Part shown: piece after piece, positions 44,332 through 56,147 of the stretch
How the letters are laid out: each line of letters starts with the position of its first letter
Position numbering within the stretch: position 1 is the stretch's first letter
NCBI GenBank assembly: GCA_039707465.1
Contig: CM077648.1
Coordinates: forward strand, 19,816,119-19,880,118
Direction of reading: 5' to 3'
Length of the DNA: 64,000 nucleotides
From: Rhabdophis nuchalis
Lineage: Eukaryota > Chordata > Lepidosauria > Squamata > Natricidae
Program-made: the position numbers and the translations under genes
Notes under the pieces: generated by a model
Seen by the model: the letters and a program-made list of their open reading frames with translations, nothing else
What the model was told of the DNA's origin: nothing
Database searches by the model: none

Positions 44332-46270
44332 TTCAGCTAACAAAAGCTAAAGCTCAGAGAGAGAAAAATGGACTTTCCTTCTGTGTTTCGAAGAGACAGG
44401 AAGAAGAATGACACATGCCTTCAGTAATACGAACCTCGAATACAGATTTTGGCAAAGCATTTTGCACACTGGGGCAGAAACCTTTCCAGGGGAAAGAAAT
44501 GTGGCTCAGTCAAGAATTTTTGGTTCCTGTATGACCGACCAGACAAGGAGGCCCTTTAGCCTCCTTGGAGATGAATGCAAGAAAACGTATCGATAATTGT
44601 TTATAGACTATGTATGCTGCTTTCTGTGAAAGCCTTTATTATTAATATTGTTATTAATATTTGAAGTTTTTAATTTTTATGGGAATGAAGCATTGCAGTT
44701 GCAAAGTCCAAGGAAAGAATTATTTTCTCACGCTAAAAAAAAATGCAAAATTGCATCCAAAGTCCTATTATTTTCTACTGATAGGGGGGAAAAATGTTGC
44801 ACTCTTAAAATGACCCAATTTTAACTTGTTATGCAGGATACATGCTACCCCTGAAAAATAGGCTCACCCATGAATTTGCAACCAAGCAGTGCCTTGAATA
44901 AAGAGATATTGTCATGCACTTCCTTGTGGATAACTTTTAATATTTTACCTTCCTGAAACTTGCAGGAGCATGCCATCAAAACAAATTTCTCTTGGCCAAT
45001 TCTAAATTGTCATACTTGTCGAAACATGGGCTCTGGTGATACCCATGGGGTGTATCCTCTGCCCATGGAAATATGGGAGTGATATCAGCATATAGTTATT
45101 CACTTAATGAGACTTATGCAAGTTATTCTGACAGAGGACTGTGCCCTTGGGGGCTTTCTGACAATTTTTTTGGCCTTTTTACAATCGGTATTTTCAAAGG
45201 AATGTCTTCTAGAACGTTTGTTAAAGGTTGAACTTGTGTATTCTCACTAGCATTTCAATGGTAAATGAAGCTGTTCCCAAAACTGCATTAAAAACCTTTT
45301 GCCTTAAGGTAATTGAGTTAAAATAAACTGTGTTGATAGAAATGTTCCTAGAGAAAAATCAAGGTACGGTTTCCTTTTATTTATTTATTTTAAATATATA
45401 TATAAATTGGACAATGCTAATCACCTACCAGCATCCCCATAGTTTAGGTAAAAAGGGATAATGTTATTTAAGACTTTCAACCAAGGTGCAAAAGTCTGCA
45501 TATTTCAGAATTCCTGTGGTACTTTCTCTCAATTTTGCATTTTTAAACAAATGTTTCTAGTTTCAGTATATTGCAGAAATAGTTTTGAACATGGCTCTCA
45601 GCCTCTGTTAATCTTGTTTCAGAATTTGTACACTTTCTACCTTTTGATCTTAAATTTGAATTGCTCATTTAAAGAAATTCACAAAACAGTAATAAGAGCC
45701 ATAAATGGGATACACATAAGAAAGATACATCTTTGTGACCTGGCTATGCCCACTCCAAATATTTCTGAGTTGCTCCGGACAGTGAGATGGAAGCATATAA
45801 ATTTTAATAAAAGTTTTTCATATTTATATTAATCTTGATGCAATCTTTAAAACAATTTGTCTGAGGAGTAATTTTAAATGACCACAGTTGTTTTCAGAGC
45901 AGGTTGGGAAAATATAGATTTGAGGACCTGAGATTTTCTGCCGTGCTTTTCACAGAGAGAAATTGAAAACTGGGAAGCAGCCATGCATTTTCTCATTCTA
46001 AAAGCAATGCATTAATAGGACATTTTTTGAATCCAATCTTCTTCCTCTATCTATGAAATTGTTAGAATTCTACAGTTAACTATTGAACTTCCTGCCTCTT
46101 TGTAAGATGTGTGGATGTAAGTGAAGTTACCTTGCCATAAATTATTGGAATGAAAGCAAATGTAAATGGTAGTTAAAAATTATTTCCAGGGCCAAATTTC
46201 AGAGAAGAATATGAAGTATTTGGATGGATCGTGTTCATTAGTGTATCCTTTTACAACAGCACTTTTAGTG

Positions 46271-46536
46271 CAGTGGTGGGTTCCGGACCCCATCGCAACC
46301 GGTATGCTGTGTATGGGGCTGTGCATCCTAGTTGGGCATGTGCGCTGCGCATGCCACTGCCCTGTGACACCCAGCTGCTCGGCGGTCCATGCGCAATTGG
46401 CTGGTTGCTTCAAAAATTGGTATGGAACGTGGCCGGATGGGTGGGCCAAACCAGCCACCATACCGATACAGTGGCCACTCCTCCTTGCTACTACCGGTAC
46501 AGCTGTATTGGGCGATACCACCCAAACCCCACCACT
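46271..46536. mobile_element. hAT MITE, 'ccggtt' family, in the probable 3' UTR
   Basis: The ends are cagtggtgggttccgg and ccaaaccccaccactg. The flanks ttttagtg and ttttagct agree at 6 of 8. Overlapping frames on both strands come from the repeat. Confidence 0.8.
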
Positions 46537-47107
46537 GTTTTAGCTAATATGAAGGAATTCCTACATTCAGTCCCTAAGAAGATCCCACAAAGCCATCTAG
46601 AAAGATTCATTAATTAAATACAGCATAGAGCCTCTATGCTTTAAAAATCTGCATGGACTTATTGCTGCGTTCAGTTAAGCATGGCTGATTCTCATTGATT
46701 TTGAGTAATTTATAGGCTATTCTAAAAGCAATTCGACTTCTGAAGCTATTAGCTGCCTTCACGTGAACACTTCTGTTCCAAAGCAGAGTTGATCATGCAC
46801 AAAACCAGGCTCTTCATCAGTTGTACTCTTCTTTCTCCTGGGTGCCTGATGTCTTGACAGCTGGCTTCCATAAATTACCCAAGCCATGATTGTGATTAGC
46901 TTAATGGAAGCTAAGAATGCAAAGCTATAAAGAATCTTCTACATGGTTTGAACCAAGAGATATATAACCAGTTTAAGCTCTGGCTACATCATGCATGGGT
47001 TAAACTATTGCAATTAAACTGCAGATCTCCAAGACATCTTTCATTCCTCAGAGGTATAAATTCCTCAGTTTCATTTGGATACATCCCTGTAATTTATACA
47101 TGTTAAT

Positions 47108-47506
47108 CAAGGGTGGGATTCAAAATTTTCAGCAACGGGTTCTCTGCCTGGTGGCTGGCTGGGTGTGGCCATGGTGGGCGTGGCCTATTCGACCTCCTGC
47201 ACTATGGCGGGGAGGGGGGACACATTTTCACCTTCTCCAGGGTTCCATTGAGCCTCTGGGAGGGTGAAAACAGTCTTCCCCCAGGCTCCGGAGGTCTTCA
47301 AGAGGCCCGTTTTCCTCCCTTCCCGAGCCTCCATGAGAGCTCTGCACTTATCTCACATCCAAAATGGGCCATATGGAGACTCCTGGGAGAGGTGGAGAGG
47401 GTGGGTGGGGCCAGTCAGGGGTGGGATTTGGAGGTTCTCCGAACCGGCCATAACATTAGCTATGGGTTCTCCCAAACCCGGGTGAACCCATAGCAGTCCA
47501 CTCCTG
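47108..47506. mobile_element. hAT MITE, 'ccggtt' family, perfect 8-bp duplication
   Basis: The ends are caagggtgggattcaaaatt and catagcagtccactcctg, with atgttaat at 47100-47107 and 47507-47514. A second element-like start, caggggtgggatttgg, lies at about 47416, so the copy may be nested or internally duplicated. Confidence 0.78.
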
Positions 47507-48046
47507 ATGTTAATAACTTGTAGAAAATATTCCATTTCAAAGCATGAAAAAATATTAAGGAAACCCATTGGCCCCTACACAATATTTATACTCAAGTTGC
47601 ATTATTTTCATAGTTTCTATATGCAGTTACTCTTTACCACTTAGTCTTGATTACCAAACAACCAGAATTTGCAGGTGCAATTTATAAATTTTGGAATAAA
47701 TGTCCACACTAGTTGGAGCTTTCAAGAAACTCATCGGATGCCTGAGTTATGAAGTCAAATCCTCTCGGGGCTCAAAGAAATTACTTCATGCCCTGGGCTC
47801 AAAATGTTTCTAAAAGTCTCAAAATTGGTAAATCATTTCACTGCTAACCTTAAAGCTCATTTTTTAAAGAAATGGTCTTCAAGAGATATTATCCTCAAGA
47901 TGAATATTTGTGTGATTTACATCTGTTCATTAAATCTGCCTGGATTTAAATGTGGTTGTATGTCACGCTGTTGGGAATTGGAATAAATCCACCATGCATT
48001 TTAAATATAAGGTGTTGTACAATAGCCAATAACAGCTGCAAATAAA

Positions 48047-48975
48047 ACTTTAATTTATAAAAACACTATGGTTAATTTTCACAGTGATACTGTGATCTGA
48101 AAACAAAAAAAGACATGAAAACATGCAATAATTTTTCTTTGTTTTGCTGCAAAAGTGAATTGCACATTCACAGAATCAGGAATGAGTGATTCAAAATGCT
48201 GTCCACAATGGATATTTTATTTAAGGACCTATTATATTTCATGACTACGAATTTATATAAGGCCAAAGGAGAGAATGCCTTTGTTTGGGTTTCTTCAAAG
48301 AACACCAAGTTTAAAAAAAATGTCTAGAAAGTTGTACAACTATCAAGTTACATTGAGAGGAAAGAAAGTTTAAGATGATTTAATGTTTGTTAATGCAGCT
48401 CAAGGAAGGTTGGTGATGTGATTTTTTTTTAACGATACTGATTTGTGTTCTTGTGAAAAACCAGTGCCTTATTTGATCTGTACATACTGTAATTATAAAG
48501 CAAACAGAAACATAGGGAACAGGCCTGGGTTGTGATTGTTCATAATGTTGTGTTTCATTTTAACATTCCCCAAATAAAATGTTTTCAATACCTCATTAAA
48601 AACAAACAATGTCTTTTCAAACAGCTAGCCTCTTTGCAACTTTTACCAATATTTGTGATTCTCCCATTTATAAGCAGCCAGAAAGCTGACCAAAATGCTT
48701 TAGTGTTGCTTTTATCACCATCAAGTGTAAATTAGTAAACTATAAAAACAATACTTTGGAGAAAGACCTTATAAATGCATCAAGGAATTTTGCCTTTCAT
48801 ATAAGAGAGCCAAGTTGAAAAATTATTGAACGATGGAGAAACATTTGTAAACATGTAGGATAATTCTACAGTAGGAGTATATTGTTCCTGGCCAGATTGC
48901 TAGATATTACTAGCTGTATGATTTGTAGTTATCATGAAAGTTGCCTATCCTGTTCCACAAATTTATACATCTCAT
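48047..48975. other. No recognised feature
   Basis: AT-rich sequence with a further aataaa at 48573 that could be the true BMPR1B transcript end. No coding frame or repeat was recognised. Confidence 0.5.
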
Positions 48976-48978
48976 GTT

Positions 48979-49340
48979 TAAAATACAATACAATACAATA
49001 CAATATGCAGAGTTGGAAGGGACCTTGTAGGTCTTCTAGTCCAACCCCCTGCATAGGCAGGAAGCTTATACCATTTCAGACAAATGGCTATTCAACATCT
49101 TAAAGACTTCCAGTGTTGGGGCATTCACAACTTCTGGAGGCAAGCTGTTCCACTGGTTAATTGTTCTAACTGTCAGGAAATTTCTCCTTAGTTCTAAGTT
49201 GCTTCTCTCCTTGATTAGTTTCCACCCATTGCTTCTTGTCCTGCCCCCAGGTGCCTTGGAGAATAGTTTGACTCCCTCTTCTTTGTGGCACCCTCTGAGA
49301 TATCGGAACACTGCTATCATGTCTCCCCTGGTCCTCCATA
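48979..49340 (-). mobile_element. CR1 LINE 3' end with (AATAC)n tail
   Basis: The minus-strand frame has GVKLFSKAPGGRTRSNGWKL, NLELRRNFLTVRTINQWNSL and VVNAPTLEVF. The tail (aatac)n lies at about 48979-49003. It is nearly identical to 23760-24085, so both are fairly young. Confidence 0.88.
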
Positions 49341-49522
49341 CAATAGAGTTGCTCTTACAGGATGATAGGAAAAAGTATAAAGTTTATCATTCTTCTGAAA
49401 GTTTTAAAAAGTAGTGATGGACAATCTTTTCTCCATCCCACTGAATGTGCTTTCCTCTGCTTTTAAACATCTATTTGAAACTAAACATGCTTCTTATTTA
49501 AACCTGACTTTTATAATGACTC

Positions 49523-50630
49523 CAATATGAGAGCGTTGAACCAACAAAATGCTGTGGACATAGTCTACTTAAACTTCAGTAAGGCAATCGACATAGTAGA
49601 CCACAACCTACTTCTTTGTAAGCTAGAAAAATGTGGGATAGACAGCATCACCACCAGATGGATTTGTAACTGGCTGATAAAACATACTCAACAAGTAGTC
49701 TTTGATGGTATCACATCTACATGGAGGGAAGTAAGCAGTGGGTACTACAAGGTTCCATCTTTGGTTCCAGTACTTTTCAATATCTTTATAAATGACTTAG
49801 ATGAGGAACTCATCAAATTTGCACACAGAAGATACCACAGAAGACAAGCTCAGGATCCAAAAACAGCTTGGTAGACTTGAACAATGAGCCCTATCCAACA
49901 ACATGAAATTTAATGTGGAAAAAGCAACATTTTACACCTAGGCAGGAAAAACCAAAGGCACAAGTACAGAATAGGCAAAATCTAGCTCAAGACTGAGTAG
50001 CTGAGAGGTCTCTTGGAGTCCTAGTAGACAATCACTTAAACATAAGCCAGCAGTGTGTGGCAGCAGCCAAAAAACCTAATCTAACTGGTTGTATAAACAG
50101 ACATAGAAACAAAATCATATGAACTGTTAGTATACTTCATAAAACGTTAGTAATGTCACACCTGGAATACTGCATCCAGTTTTGGTCAGCACATTACCAA
50201 AATGATGTTGAGACTTTGGAAAAAGTGCAAAGAAGAGAAACTTAAGGTGATTAAAGACTTGGAAACAAAAACACGAACAGTTGCAGAAATTGGGTATGGC
50301 CAGGCCAGAGAAAAGAAGGACTAGGGGTGACATGGTAGAAGTATTCCAGTATTTGAGGAGCTTCCATTAAGAAGAGGGTGGTCAACTTATTTTCCAAAGC
50401 ACCAGAAGGCAAGATAAACAATGAATGGAAACTAATCAAGGAGAGGAGCAACTTGGAATTAAGGAGAAACTTTCAGCAGCGAGGACACGTAACCAGTGAA
50501 ACAGCTTGCCTTCAGAAATTGTAGGGGCTTCATCAGTGGAGATTTTTAAGAAGAGACTGGATTGCTACTTGTCTGAAATGGTATGGGGTCTCTTGGTTGA
50601 GGTTGAGGTTGGACTTCCAGGTCTATTCTG
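49523..50630 (+). pseudogene. CR1 LINE, reverse transcriptase to 3' end, broken
   Basis: The frame at 49527-49874 carries VDIVYLNFSKAIDIVDHNLL, LEKCGIDSITTRWICNWLI and PVLFNIFINDLDEEL, which are CR1 RT motifs. The YADD motif is not seen: the frame breaks just after FNIFINDLDE. The rest decays through several stops to the CR1 C-terminal region and 3' UTR near 50600. It lies head to head with the copy at 48979-49340. Confidence 0.82.
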
Positions 50631-51054
50631 ATTGAGGCTTTTATAGGAGGAACAATTAACAAAACTGCAATTTAAACCAGTCAATGTAGGGAAACTGCTG
50701 GAAAATTTCAACTTGTCAATGATACACCTTTACTTATGTAGTTCTATTGGTTTCTAATTTGATTCCGGGTCTAAGGATTCAGTGCTGATTTTAAAATATA
50801 AAACCAAAGTGACTTTCAAGTATTTTTTTACAAGTTAAAACATGATAAAATCCATTTCCCCAACATACATCTGATTGATGAATTTGAGGAAGATATCTTT
50901 CCAGTGGTAGGCCGACAATTGGATTCTAGATAATATCATTTTAAGAGGATTTAGAAAAACCTTGAAAACCTCTAATGTTACCTTTATATTGTCCCTGATA
51001 GCTGGCTTTAATTGAGGTTCTAATGGTTCTAGTATCTTTGTACTGTTTATTTTA

Positions 51055-51367
51055 AAAGGGACGTGGTGGCTCAGTGGCTAAGATGTTTGGCGGTTCGAAT
51101 CTCTAGCGCCGCATAACGGAGTGAGCTCCCGTTACTTGTCCCAGCTTCTGCCAACCTAGCAATTTGAAAGCATGTAAAAATGCAAAAAGAAAAATAGGAA
51201 CCACCTTTGGTGGGAAGGTAACAGCGTTTTGGCGTTTAGTCATGCCAGCCACATGACCACAGAGACATCTTTGGACAGCGCTGGCTCTTTGGCTTTGAAA
51301 TGGAGATGAGTACTCCCCCTAGAGTCAGGAATGACTAGCACATATGTGTGAGGGGAACGTTTACCTT
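51055..51367 (+). mobile_element. Sauria SINE with 14-bp duplication
   Basis: It starts aaaagggacgtggtggctca, has B box ggttcgaatctc, and ends gtgaggggaacgttt. tactgtttatttta at 51041-51054 is repeated exactly at 51368-51381. It lacks about 30 nt between the A and B boxes (ctaagatgtttggcggttcg). Confidence 0.92.
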
Positions 51368-51381
51368 TACTGTTTATTTTA

Positions 51382-52299
51382 GGTCTATCACTATGCTTTT
51401 TTTAAAAAAAAAAAACCCAGTGGGTTTTTTTTGTTGAACAATATTTGTTCAAACCTGTAGTAGATAGCAATGAAAAAAATTACCTGCACTGAACTCTTGT
51501 AAGCATGGGTATTCTTTTCCACTTCCGGTCTGTCTTTTAACTTCAAAGACATGAAACAACGTATTAAAAATGGGGAACTATTATATTTTTTACCTGAAAA
51601 TTAAGGTGGATCCAGTGTTTAGGTCCATGTAGAAAAACCTGAACTGGGATAATTATTTAAAACAAAGTGACAGGGTTAAAACTAGCATTTGGGTGCGCAA
51701 AGCATTCGCTTTTTGCAAATACTTTTTTATGTGTGCTTTTTAATTGTTTTATGTTTTCTGCAACCTGATTTTCATCCTCCAGTATTTGACTGCTGCTGTA
51801 GGGAGAGAATTGTACGTCATCATTAGCCCTGCTGGAATGGAATTATTTGAAAGGCTTTCACCAAATTAGTTGGCAGTGGGATTTGTTATGATTAGGCAGA
51901 TATATTTATTTGTGAATTTATTTTGTATCAAAAAGTAAATTAATACATTCGCAATGTGTAAATATTGTTTTTTTTTTTTAATAGCTGCGGAGAAAAGCTG
52001 AAGTTGTGAAAGAAAACATACAGCGCGGAGTCTTTAAAATATTGAGAATTTCTCACCGCTTTATACTTCACTGCTACTGTTACTCATTTTCTCTCTGTCT
52101 AGTTATGACGGGTTTTTGCCCCTATGCGTGAGGCAAATTTTAAAATTGCAGTAGACAACCTAAGATTCATTGGGTCATCCTTGTTTCCAGATGTAGTATA
52201 GGCTGGCGCCATTTCCCGTTTCCTCATGACCGTCAGCTGAGCCTCACTGAAACCACTTTCTCCTTCTCCTCCAACCTGCAGATCTGGCTGCCACTTCAT
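51382..52299. other. No recognised feature
   Basis: Unique-looking sequence with short A and T runs. No coding frame with recognisable motifs. Confidence 0.5.
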
Positions 52300-53031
52300 T
52301 TAGTTTGTCAAACATGTATGAGATAACAGGTATAAGTATAAAAATGGACACGAACGCAGGAAATAGGTACGAATAAATGGGGACAGTAGGACAGGGATGG
52401 TAGGCACGCTGGTGCGCTTATGCACACCCCCTTACAGACCTTAGGAATGGATGAGGTCCACGGTAGACAGATTAAGGTTAAAGTTATGGGGATTTGAGGA
52501 TGTAACAACAGAGTCAGGTAGTGCCTTCCAGGCATTGACCACTCTGTTGCTGGAGTCATATTTCTGCAATTGATTTTGGAGAGGTTTACCTTGAGTTTGT
52601 ATCTATTGTTTACCTGTGTATTGTTGAAGCTGAAGCAGTCATTGACAGGTAGGAAGTTATTTTGACTACTTGTTGCCTTTTTGACAGGAACGCAGCTATT
52701 CTCTTGTGCAGGGATTCGGAAATGCCATAAGAGCTTAGTTTTCACAGCAGTTTGTCGTGTACTACTGAGTCAAAGGTGTTGAAGAAGTCTATGTAAATTG
52801 CGTCTATTGTTTACCCTGGCTGAGTTGTGTAGTCCAAATGTTTCTGCTGTGCAGGAGTTGCAGATTACAGGACAAATTTTCCCTGAAACCAAACTGCTTG
52901 TTAGAGAATAGGTTGCTTGTCTCTGAGTGGAGAGTCATGGATTGGTTGATAATTGATTCCACGACTTTGCAGGTGATGCAACAGTGAGACTGGCCTGTAA
53001 TTTTTAACCTTATTGGAGGGAGAGGAAACAA
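52300..53031 (-). pseudogene. Old non-LTR retrotransposon RT remnant (CR1/Jockey-like)
   Basis: Minus-strand frames from 53031 give KVVESIINQSMTLHSETSNL then FSNKQFGFRENLSCNLQLL. Around 52800-52740 a different phase gives AIYIDFFNTFDSVVHDKLL, like the first catalytic Asp motif of non-LTR RTs. From about 52620 comes VNNRYKLKVNLSKINCRN, like the C-terminal region of the same type. Order and spacing are compressed, so much of the palm, including the YADD motif, is deleted. The family differs from the CR1 and L2 copies elsewhere here. Confidence 0.6.
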
Positions 53032-54008
53032 AGGAAGTCATGGATCACAAGGAAAACTACAACCCTGTTCCTTATCCCAAAGGTCCTCTCCAGGGAAGAA
53101 GAGACCTCGCCAGTCAACCAGTTTCAAAGCACACACTTGCTATTCACACATTAGGTCTTGGTGCTAGCTGATGGGTGTGTGTGTGGTAGAGGCCAGAAGG
53201 AGGTGGGAAATAGTATGGAGAATCTGCCCCTCCCATCTTCCTTTATACTTCATAATCTCCAGGTTTCAGGGAAGTGTAGCTGGAAATCCCAATCACGTGA
53301 CCGAGGCTAATTGCACACAAGTTTGTGAACAGTACTAGTCTGAAGATTCTTGACATTTCAATTCCATGAGCGTTGTGGGTCTCAGATTTTGGAACCATTG
53401 GGTAAACTAGCCCTTTTGAGATATCTTGATTCAAAAATCATTGCCCTGGGATGCAATGTCTCACCCAACTGAACGTTACAGACCCACAAACTGCAGCCTT
53501 TTAGTATGGGGGTGATACTTTCTTTAATTTCAGTCAATAAAAATAAACACATCCAGGCAAGCACCATGAAATATAGTACACATGATAACAGGCACAACCA
53601 TAATTAGTTGTCTAGATTGGATAATGTGTGAGAAAAAGTGATTAGTTTATGAAGTGCTGGCATATGGTGTGGATGGAGATACAGAAATTGATTTTATTTT
53701 TGTGGCTAGAATAACTTACAGATTCCCACAGCCCATTTTTAATTTTGCGATTTGGGAAACTTGCAAAGTGATTCCTGATCAGTGTTAAATTGGCAGAAAG
53801 GCTTATTTTAATAGGCATGAATTATAGGGAAAATACAAGTGCAGAATCTAAGATTTATTTTAAAATTGCAGATTGTCATTAGGAGAAATGTTTTCCCAAC
53901 ACTTTTGTTTTTGAAAATGAACTTTTTTTTGAAAAGTATGAAGTTTCCTTATACCTGATTCCTTCCACTTAGTATTAAAATTGCTTATTAATCTTACAAT
54001 ATACAGAG

Positions 54009-54355
54009 AGTGTGGTGGCTCAGTGGCTAAGATGCTGAGCTTGTCGATCAGAAGGTCGGCAGTTCAGCAGTTCAAATCCCTAGCGCCGGGAAATGGAGTG
54101 AGCTCCTGTTACTTGTCCCAGCTTCTGCCAACCTAGCAGTTCGAAACCATGTAAAAATGTAAGTAGAAAAATAGGGACCACCTTTGGTGGGAAGGTAACA
54201 GCGTTCTGTGCGCCTTCAGCGTTTAGTCATGCTGACCACATGACCACGGAGACGTCTTCGGACAGCACTGGCTGTTCGGTTTTGAAATGAAGACGAGCAC
54301 TGCCCCCTAGAGTCGGGAAGGACTAGCACAAATGTACAAGGGGAACCTTTACCTT
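54009..54355 (+). mobile_element. Sauria SINE, full length
   Basis: The full head gtggtggctcagtggctaag, gagcttgtcgatcagaaggt, B box region gcagttcaaatccctagc, body and tail ggggaacctttacc. The flanks tatacagag (54000-54008) and tatacggag (54356-54364) differ at one base. Confidence 0.9.
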
Positions 54356-54448
54356 ATACGGAGGAAAGAATATCTAGGATTAATAGAAAAGAAAAATAAC
54401 TGGCTGCTGTTTAAAGAAAAAAAAATGTTTTGGAATTGATTTATTATG

Positions 54449-54662
54449 AACGGTGTGATGACCTAGTGGTGAAGAGGCTTGCTTCCCACTTGGAAGGTTG
54501 AGAGTTCAATCCTAGGTAAATGTTTTTCTCTCAGAATGCAAAGAAAAAAACAGCTACTGCAAACTCCGTGTGGTGTCAGGAAGGGCATCTGGTCAGTAAA
54601 TGCTCACCTCCATAAGGTCTCCCTGATTCTGCCCCGAATTAAGAATTACAGGGTTGTAAAAA
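54449..54662 (+). mobile_element. tRNA-derived SINE with RTE-type tail
   Basis: Head gtgatgacctagtggtgaag (A box) and gttgagagttcaatcctagg (B box), then gtgtcaggaagggcatctgg, a tail known from RTE-clade LINEs and their SINEs, and an end in tacagggttgtaaaaa. The tail differs from Sauria SINEs, implying another LINE partner. Confidence 0.65.
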
Positions 54663-54899
54663 GGGAGTTATTGATTTAGTATATTCCGCCAAGTCCTGGT
54701 TGACTCTTAACCATATATATTTATCCCATGTTTTCCAGAATAAACATATTTAGATGAGAACCCAAGGGGTATACACAAATTGGTTGAGATATTCAGAGTT
54801 TTCTTAGAATCGTTAAAAAAAGAAAAAGAATGTAGTTAGACTTATGTTAGCCCTTGTAATAAAGTAAATGTTTAAGGTCTGTTTAAGGCCTAGAATAGA

Positions 54900-55215
54900 G
54901 ATTAAAGGTAAACCTTATTTACTGGTCACCTTGTTTAGCAACTTGAAAGTTACAACAGTGTAAAAAAAAAATTTGTGCTCAGTCCTCACTTTTACAACAA
55001 CCATAATGTTCTGTGGCTATCAGATCATCTGCTTCACAACCAGTTTGTGACAAGAAGAATTAGTGGAGAAGGCAGGTGTAAAATTGTAAGGTCTTAGAAT
55101 GTTTTGCTTAATGACCAAAGGGGAAGTGAAGTCATGAGTCATGATTTTTCCACTTAATGACCATAGCACTAAGCACCAGATTTGCTGATCTCCACTGTGG
55201 TTGCCAGCCTCTCTT
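54900..55215. mobile_element. Degenerate 'gttaagtga' repeat
   Basis: Diverged words such as tactggtcaccttgtttagc, tcctcacttttacaacaacc and ccacttaatgaccatagcac link it to the family at 40253. The ends are not definable. Confidence 0.4.
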
Positions 55216-55349
55216 TTAACGTTAGTACTTGCCATGTGCAGCGGGTCTGTGGAGATGTAGAAAAGGAGAGGGGGTACTTTGCATCAGCTGCCTTTCACTT
55301 TGGAAATTCATTTTGAAGAGGAAGATGTAGTAACAAGAGTGGTTTAGAG

Positions 55350-55484
55350 CAGGGGTCTGCAGAGTCGGCTCTTTTAAGACTGGTGGACTTCAACTCCCAG
55401 AATTCCCCAGCCAGCATGGCTGGCTGGGGAATTCTGGGAATTGAAGTCCACCAGTCTTAAAAGAGCCCACTTTGCAGACCCCTG
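55350..55484. mobile_element. Foldback hAT MITE, perfect 8-bp duplication
   Basis: 135 bp, caggggtctgcagagtcggc to cactttgcagacccctg, with gtttagag on both sides (55342-55349 and 55485-55492). Arms of about 65 nt pair almost fully around ccagcatggctgg. Confidence 0.92.
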
Positions 55485-55557
55485 GTTTAGAGTGATCCGT
55501 GAGAAAATATTGCTGTTCTGCAGAAAAATTATTTGCATTTTTTATATTGCACTAAAT

Positions 55558-56147
55558 CAGGACTCCTCAAACGATGGCCCCTGGGCTGGATATGTGCAAT
55601 GAACGCTTGTGTTGCTGCAGAGTCTCCCTCTTCTGGGTCTTTTCGTGCAGATTGGAGGGGTGCAGAAATTCCAACTTGGGGTCTGCTTCAGCCTCCTTGT
55701 GCAGGGCTTTGGGTGAAGATTGGAGGGAAGAGCCACTGGTGGCAAAGAGCCAGAGACAAAGATCCAGGGGGACTGCATCATGGTCTGAAACTGGCTGACC
55801 ATCTCAGCCTGCTGTGCTTGGAAAGCCTATGCTTGTAGTCCTCAGTGAGGTGCTCCTGCTGAGCCTCCTTCTCAATTTGAACTGAGCTCTTTTGGCAACT
55901 CTTTCTCATGGTGGCTGCTTAGCTCCAGCAACTGCTTTCTGTTGGGGCCTTAGGAAGCCAGGCGGGCAGGCCAGGAGTGGGGAGTAGAGGCTGGCAAGGT
56001 GCCCCTCGATGTGAGTGACATCGAGTTGGCCACACCCACCCAGTCACATGACCACCTTGCCATGCCTCGACTATCATATTAGTGGTCCACGGGATTTAAA
56101 ATTATGAATTTAGTGGTCCCTGAGGTCCGAAAGATTGGTTGTTCCCT
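55558..56147. mobile_element. Likely hAT-type MITE, eroded
   Basis: The left end caggactcctcaaacgatgg and words gtgcaatgaacgcttgtgtt and tgacatcgagttggccacac resemble the 'tgtcaaactc' group. The right end is unclear. Confidence 0.45.

Larger units (their letters stand above)
44332..48046 (+). other. BMPR1B: Probable BMPR1B 3' UTR
   Basis: No further exon follows the stop. Candidate polyadenylation signals aataaa lie at 44897, 45322, 45806, 47695, 47982 and 48041. The region is poor in interspersed repeats apart from two hAT MITEs (46271-46536 and 47108-47506), as expected if transcribed and partly constrained. The end chosen is the last of a close pair of signals and is a guess. Confidence 0.45.

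Noticed and set aside
53032..53640. Possible LTR or other repeat with caatcacgtgacc and promoter-like words
   Set aside because: No inverted ends, duplication or second copy could be seen in the window.
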